From NCBI GenBank assembly GCA_015075585.1, contig JABTUB010000001.1, positions 1,164,501 through 1,228,500 of the forward strand: DNA of 64,000 nucleotides, in the 5' to 3' direction. The stretch's first letter is position 1. Each line of letters begins with the position of its first letter. This document shows, in pieces, positions 60,170 through 64,000 of the stretch. A program made the position numbers and the translations under genes. The stretch comes from Chloracidobacterium sp. (GTDB taxonomy: Bacteria > Acidobacteriota > Blastocatellia > Pyrinomonadales > Pyrinomonadaceae). The notes under the pieces are model-generated. The model ran no database searches. It worked only from the letters and a program-made list of their open reading frames with translations, and was not told where the DNA came from.

Positions 60170-61231
60170 ATGCAAGACCAATTTGTAATTTCGAATGCCG
60201 ATACATTTTCGGATGCTTTAGAAGAGAAGATCGCCCGATTCGCCAAGGTTCCTCACTATGTCCTCATTACCGGCGAGCGCGGTACCGGCAAGACGACAAT
60301 TGCCAAACGGCTGCACGAGTTGAGCGACAGACGAAATACACCATTCGTAAACCTGAATTGTGCAAGTTTTTCGGCGGAGTTGCTGGAGTCCGAGTTATTT
60401 GGATATGAGAAAGGTGCATTCACTGGAGCAACTACCCCCAAAGCAGGGCTGTTTGAGATATGCAGCGGCGGCACTCTTTTTCTGGATGAGATCGGCGAAC
60501 TGTCTCATGGACTTCAGGCAAAGCTGTTGAAGGCTGTCGAAGAAAAACGAATTCGGCGGGTCGGCGGGACGAGTGAACGCAGCATCGAGGTTCGCGTGAT
60601 CGCCGCCACATCGAGGGACCTTCTCGGAATGGTGCGAAACGGCGAGTTTCGACCCGACCTGTTTGACCGCCTCAATATCCTTCAACTCGAAACGATTCCG
60701 TTGCGGCATCAGAGGGAACGGATCGAAAGTCTGCTCAATGAGCAGCTTGAAAAGGAACGCACATCGGTTGGTCGGACCGAACCGTTCGTCATCGACAAAG
60801 ATGCTATGCGATTCCTACAAGCATTGGAGTGGAAAGGAAACTATCGCGAATTGCGAAACTTCGCCACGCGTCTTGCAGTTGACGCTTTTGACGAAGGCTT
60901 CATCACGCTTGAAAACGTAAAAAGGTTGAGTTCAGTGGAGAATGATGCTGGAATTTCTAAGGAAAATCCTGCTGAATCAAAGCCCATTCAGTGTAACCTA
61001 ATTACCATAACGCTCGATCCCGAAAAGGACGACCTAGAAACGATCTATATCAAGGCGGCAGCAACATTTATTGAACATACTTTGAAGCATTCAAACGGCA
61101 GTTTTAGAGGCGCGGCACGATCACTGGGAATTACTCATTCGACAATTTCCAGGATTCTAAAGAAGCGTCAGAACCAGATCTCAGATTTTTCTCACAATCA
61201 GCGAAACGCGTCATTTGCCGCCGCAGCTTAA
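60170..61231 (+). CDS. Sigma-54-type AAA+ transcriptional activator, no receiver domain
   Basis: A 353-residue paralogue of the protein at 692. ATG 60170 is chosen because GGGAGAAG lies 7-8 bp upstream; the GTG six bases earlier is too close to it. Walker A GERGTGKTTIAKRL (about residues 38-51), intact GAFTGA contact loop (FGYEKGAFTGATTPK), Walker B GGTLFLDEIGELSH, and a C-terminal Fis-like helix-turn-helix (SFRGAARSLGITHSTISRILKKR). It has a slightly longer N-terminal part than the first copy but no receiver or GAF domain. Two such activators at opposite ends of the element suggest an element-specific regulatory layer. It ends at a clear terminator (61260). Confidence 0.9.
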   Translation: MQDQFVISNADTFSDALEEKIARFAKVPHYVLITGERGTGKTTIAKRLHELSDRRNTPFVNLNCASFSAELLESELFGYEKGAFTGATTPKAGLFEICSGGTLFLDEIGELSHGLQAKLLKAVEEKRIRRVGGTSERSIEVRVIAATSRDLLGMVRNGEFRPDLFDRLNILQLETIPLRHQRERIESLLNEQLEKERTSVGRTEPFVIDKDAMRFLQALEWKGNYRELRNFATRLAVDAFDEGFITLENVKRLSSVENDAGISKENPAESKPIQCNLITITLDPEKDDLETIYIKAAATFIEHTLKHSNGSFRGAARSLGITHSTISRILKKRQNQISDFSHNQRNASFAAAA

Positions 61232-61259
61232 AGTTACTCCTTATGGAAAAATACCTTGG

Positions 61260-61285
61260 GTCCGTGTCGTCACGGACTCTTTTTT
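61260..61285 (+). terminator. Rho-independent terminator after the AAA+ activator
   Basis: GTCCGTG (61260-61266), loop TCGT, CACGGAC (61271-61277), then TCTTTTTT. A perfect 7-bp stem with U-tract. It separates the activator from the 61335 operon, which must have its own promoter in the next 50 bp. Confidence 0.85.
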
Positions 61286-61334
61286 GCGCTGAAAAAAAGA
61301 AGCGGATGGCAATTAAGTGGAGTGAGCAACCGAT

Positions 61335-62414
61335 ATGGAAATTCTGAATAAGGGTTCCTTTGTGCCTTTGGATAACCGGGAAAGAGTCGGGCAGATGATC
61401 TTTACGGCTAAGACATTCGCCGCCGAAATTGCAAAGAACGTAGGGTTCCAAAACAGCGGCCCGACCAATCAGCAGTTGGCACTGGAGATATGGAAAGGTT
61501 CCGAATATATGACCCGTGCGCATGAGGAAGCGACGATCAAAAATCTTTTCCTGAGTAATTTCCTGAAAGAACTTGATGAGGCAGTTCAAGAGACGAATGG
61601 AAAGCCCGTTTCGGCCTTGCCGCAGACCGCCACCACTCCTCTCGAAACAGAAACGTTGATGTCGGAGAGTACTGGAGAAATCGCCGAAGCGGGCTCGGAT
61701 GACGAGTTTCTTGGCGTTGTCTCGCCCGATGAGCCGGCGATATCGGCGGTTCCTAGATCATCATACGCCGACGAATGTAAACCCGAATGTGAGGACGAGA
61801 TAGTGGAAATGATAAATGGTTCTGCCGAAGAAATGCCTGGATCACAAACCGAGAACATTTCTGCTCCCGAAACGTCGCTAACAACTGCGGCAGCGACCGT
61901 AACCGCAATCGAGGCTCCACCCGTTGAGCCGAAACCGACAACTCAGACGGTAACTGTTGTTGATAGTCAACCTGCAAACATTGAACCGATCGTTTTGGTT
62001 GAAGATGAGCCGTTCAACTTTGATTCCTGCACGATAATGGCAGTGATCCAGCTTCTCCCGATCAGTGACGGTTTTCGCAGATGCGTGGTCAGCGTTCGCT
62101 CGCACAATTTCCTTCCCGTTATCAACATCGACAGGTTGACGGCCGGCCGGATAAGGGATGAGGTCAAGGTTTCGCTCGAAAAAGCCCTTATAAAGTATCG
62201 AAGCGAACTGCCTGCTCTTGCGGCTGAAAAAGTGAAAAAGGCTGCGCAGGCGAACAAGAAAGCTGCAAACAAGTCATCCGGTGGTTCAAAGACCAAGGCC
62301 GCAAACAAGACATCTGACGTATCGGGGAAACCCGCCGAATCCCAATCAAAGATTGATTCAAACGGACAAACAGGTGAAGAGGCAAAAGAACAGCGAACAC
62401 TCTTTGCTCAATAG
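61335..62414 (+). CDS. Hypothetical protein, first gene of the right-end operon
   Basis: A 359-residue protein of unknown function. N-terminal helical part (MEILNKGSFVPLDNRERVGQ); residues about 85-215 are low-complexity, acidic and Thr/Pro/Glu-rich. A small globular part follows at about 228-300 (FDSCTIMAVIQLLPISDGFRR, VVSVRSHNFLPVINIDRL), and a Lys/Ala/Ser-rich tail (about 300-359). Its position before a possible ubiquitin-like gene would fit PRTRC protein E of PRTRC operons, but the sequence similarity I can see is weak. SD-like GGAG lies upstream of ATG 61335. Confidence 0.5.
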   Translation: MEILNKGSFVPLDNRERVGQMIFTAKTFAAEIAKNVGFQNSGPTNQQLALEIWKGSEYMTRAHEEATIKNLFLSNFLKELDEAVQETNGKPVSALPQTATTPLETETLMSESTGEIAEAGSDDEFLGVVSPDEPAISAVPRSSYADECKPECEDEIVEMINGSAEEMPGSQTENISAPETSLTTAAATVTAIEAPPVEPKPTTQTVTVVDSQPANIEPIVLVEDEPFNFDSCTIMAVIQLLPISDGFRRCVVSVRSHNFLPVINIDRLTAGRIRDEVKVSLEKALIKYRSELPALAAEKVKKAAQANKKAANKSSGGSKTKAANKTSDVSGKPAESQSKIDSNGQTGEEAKEQRTLFAQ

Positions 62415-62422
62415 AAAATGCT

Positions 62423-62701
62423 ATGGCTAACGAAACACAAACAACTCAAACTGCGGCGAGTGCGGCAACAGCACAAAATGGTGATCCGAATACTCCTGTG
62501 ACCGATGCTAAGGCAACGATCAAGATCGAAGGCCAGAGTTTTGAGCTTGATGCGGCATTGGCACAGGACGATAAGACATTAACGGTGGTGCTGCAACCGC
62601 ACTTTGCCTCGATCGAGAACGCTAACATCACACGTGAAGTGAAAGACGGGAAACTGACCGTCACTATAGTCAAAAAGGCTCAGCACAAGGGATGCAAATG
62701 A
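62423..62701 (+). CDS. Small protein, possible prokaryotic ubiquitin-like/PRTRC C-type
   Basis: A 92-residue protein. After a Thr/Ala-rich start, residues about 28-90 form a compact beta domain (ATIKIEGQSFELDAALAQDD, KTLTVVLQPHFASIEN, VKDGKLTVTIVKKAQHKG). The strand-turn pattern and the end ...KKAQHKGCK resemble the PRTRC protein C/Prok_Ub family, whose members end in a VxGTKG-like tail, although two residues follow the KG here. The stop overlaps the next ATG (ATGA). The call is tentative; a plain beta-sandwich of other origin is possible. Confidence 0.4.
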   Translation: MANETQTTQTAASAATAQNGDPNTPVTDAKATIKIEGQSFELDAALAQDDKTLTVVLQPHFASIENANITREVKDGKLTVTIVKKAQHKGCK

Positions 62702-62940
62702 ATCACGAAACGCCATTTGAGATCCTGGCGGCCGAACCTGAAACGATAAATCCGGCTATTCTTCTTGCCGATACGCTTATGAGGCGAAAAGCCGCGCACG
62801 TACTTACCGTAGAGGAGATCATCGACGCCGAAAAGGTGCTGGAAGCCGGAACCGATGAGATCTGCACGGTTGAAAGGCACAGAGATACATTTGTAAAGAC
62901 TACGGCGGCATCGAGTTCACAAATTCCGGTGGGTTTCTGA
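62698..62940 (+). CDS. Small hypothetical protein
   Basis: An 80-residue protein from ATG 62698, which overlaps the preceding stop (ATGA) and has AAGGG 8 bp before it; ATG 62692 is less well placed. It is acidic and helical (MNHETPFEILAAEPETINPA, EEIIDAEKVLEAGTDE), with no family recognised. Translational coupling puts it firmly in the operon with the possible ubiquitin-like gene. Confidence 0.55.
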   Translation: MNHETPFEILAAEPETINPAILLADTLMRRKAAHVLTVEEIIDAEKVLEAGTDEICTVERHRDTFVKTTAASSSQIPVGF

Positions 62941-62960
62941 CCCAAAGAAGTTTATTTGTA

Positions 62961-63794
62961 ATGGGTGAATGTACGTTATCAGCATCTTTCGACCGCCCTT
63001 TGTTCTTTAGGAAATCATTTGGCGACGCACTCTTGCGTTCGCTTGAATACGTCGGCTTTAAGGCCAGAAGCCACAATGCAGTCAATGCCTGTGAGCTTGT
63101 AAACAGGGTACTCAGCGAGCAAAAGAAATATGCTCTTTTTCGGGAGCTGTTTCCGAAAGAGTGGAAGAACTCGAAGACAAGTCTTTATCGAGCCGGCCGC
63201 TTCACTCATTACAGCGAACGGGCTTGTGAGCTTTTCGAACTTGTTCACGAGCATTGTTTTCCGCTGCTTGATTATTGGAATGACGATTCTGAGGCGGAGT
63301 TCGAATGCTTTGCCATAATGCCTCTTAACTTTGACCTCTGCTGTGAGGATATTGACCTGGAGAGCATGAGAGTTAGTTATGTGGCGGGTTTGATCTTCTA
63401 TTATCACGAAACGGATATATGGGATTTTCTCTTTCAGAAATACGGTTTATCAATGGGTGAGTTTGTTCCGATCATAAACAGACCTCATCCGAATGTGTGG
63501 AAAGCAAGACAGGGCCGCAAAACAAAACCGTTGAGCATGTTGTTTCGGCTGATAGATCATTCAACGGGAAATCCGTGGCTCGACCACACCTATTGCGAAT
63601 ACGCGGAAATGTTTGAATGGGACAAGAAAACCATCGAAGGACTGACCCGGGATTATCACGATGCCGGAAATTATTTCAAGAATCTTGAGCAGCTTGATAT
63701 ACGCATGGACGCTGATCCAAAGGGATTTGTCTCGGAGCTGATCAGTTTCTGGAATAACGGACGTATCGACGGTTTGCAAGAGGCTCAGAACTGA
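62961..63794 (+). CDS. Hypothetical protein (possible PRTRC F-type position)
   Basis: A 277-residue soluble protein with AAAGAAG some 12-13 bp before ATG 62961. Features: a Cys/His/Trp-rich central part (SERACELFELVHEHCFPLLDYW, FECFAIMPLNFDLCCEDI), a GLIFYYHETDIWDFLFQKYG helix, and a WLDHTYCEYAEMFEW segment. I know no family from sequence. In PRTRC operons a protein called F often sits between C and A/B, and this gene has that place, but that alone does not identify it. Confidence 0.5.
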   Translation: MGECTLSASFDRPLFFRKSFGDALLRSLEYVGFKARSHNAVNACELVNRVLSEQKKYALFRELFPKEWKNSKTSLYRAGRFTHYSERACELFELVHEHCFPLLDYWNDDSEAEFECFAIMPLNFDLCCEDIDLESMRVSYVAGLIFYYHETDIWDFLFQKYGLSMGEFVPIINRPHPNVWKARQGRKTKPLSMLFRLIDHSTGNPWLDHTYCEYAEMFEWDKKTIEGLTRDYHDAGNYFKNLEQLDIRMDADPKGFVSELISFWNNGRIDGLQEAQN

Positions 63795-63797
63795 GAT

Positions 63798-64000
63798 ATG
63801 AACGGACTTCCGCATATTCCTGCCGATGCCTCGGCCGCATTGTACTTTCTTCCCGGGCAATACCTTTTTGCAAATTTTCAGGAAGGTGCGACGGCAATAA
63901 AAGCACTCTCAACGGCTCAGGTAGCCAGAGCTTTTAAGGATGTGAATACCGATACCGGCTGGCTTGGCCGTTATGTATTGAGATATCGGGAGGCTCCCGA
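63798..64000 (+). CDS. Partial hypothetical protein at right edge
   Basis: An open frame from ATG 63798 to the window end, 67 residues visible (MNGLPHIPADASAALYFLPG...). A LSTAQVARAFKDVNTDTGWLGRYVLRYREAP segment is the only striking feature; I half-recall a similar DTGWL pattern from proteins of PRTRC operons but cannot name the member. It follows the 62961 gene by 3 bp, so it is co-transcribed. Confidence 0.55.
   Translation, partial: MNGLPHIPADASAALYFLPGQYLFANFQEGATAIKALSTAQVARAFKDVNTDTGWLGRYVLRYREAP

Noticed and set aside
1..64000. CRISPR arrays, tRNA or rRNA genes
   Set aside because: No regularly spaced repeat array beyond the three operator arrays, and no cloverleaf or rRNA-like segment noticed by eye.
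1..64000. Integrase, attachment site, ParA/ParB or replication initiator
   Set aside because: None recognised in any frame; they may lie outside the window, so ICE versus plasmid stays open.

Overview
The window (about 45% GC by eye) is most of a conjugative mobile element, an ICE or a plasmid, probably from an Acidobacteriota host of the Blastocatellia/Pyrinomonadales type. The host guess rests mainly on the winged-helix plus TPR regulator at 56078-57646 and the ECF-like sigma factor at the left edge, both common there, so it is moderate only. No integrase, attachment site, ParA/ParB pair or replication initiator was recognised, so integrated versus plasmid state is undecided.

Layout: 1-488 ECF-like sigma factor (cut by the edge). 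692-5812: a sigma-54-type AAA+ activator, two ssb genes, a conserved small protein, an unknown 541-residue protein and RNase HI, which together look like a leading region. 5824-11766: mobilisation block with two ribbon-helix-helix-type proteins, a relaxase and a 749-residue accessory protein. 11832-18405: cargo operon of two very large unknown proteins and one small one. 18754-20061: a complete IS4-family element with a 9-bp target duplication, beside a decayed end of a related IS. 20102-35814: type IV secretion system (T4SS) in two arms. The leftward arm carries VirB8, VirB9, VirB10, a MoxR-like AAA+ protein, a membrane protein, VirD4 and a small membrane protein. The rightward arm carries VirB2, VirB3, VirB4, TrbJ/VirB5 and TrbL/VirB6. 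A VirB1-like transglycosylase lies between them. No VirB11 ATPase is present.

35841-46357 is the most remarkable part. It is a compact leftward operon of eight genes: vWA-like lipoprotein, 3-TM protein, tubulin/FtsZ-like GTPase, Hsp70/actin-like ATPase, TM plus coiled-coil protein, MotA/ZorA-like channel, MotB/ZorB/OmpA-like stator and a thermonuclease lipoprotein. It unites both cytoskeletal NTPase folds with an ion-driven envelope motor and a nuclease, and could be a membrane-remodelling or antiphage system.

46559-49831 is a repair block (UmuC, UmuD, SRAP, endonuclease III). 49895-56057 holds a primase-like protein, a DNA methyltransferase, an unknown protein and a Strawberry-notch-type helicase. 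56078-59734 has the winged-helix/TPR regulator and four small secreted proteins. 60170-64000 has a second AAA+ activator and an unknown operon that may be of the PRTRC/ubiquitin-like type.

Three arrays of a 21-bp phased repeat (GTGG-N12-CCAC) lie upstream of ssb1, of ssb2 and of the virB8 operon. They suggest one element-encoded regulator co-ordinating transfer and establishment genes.
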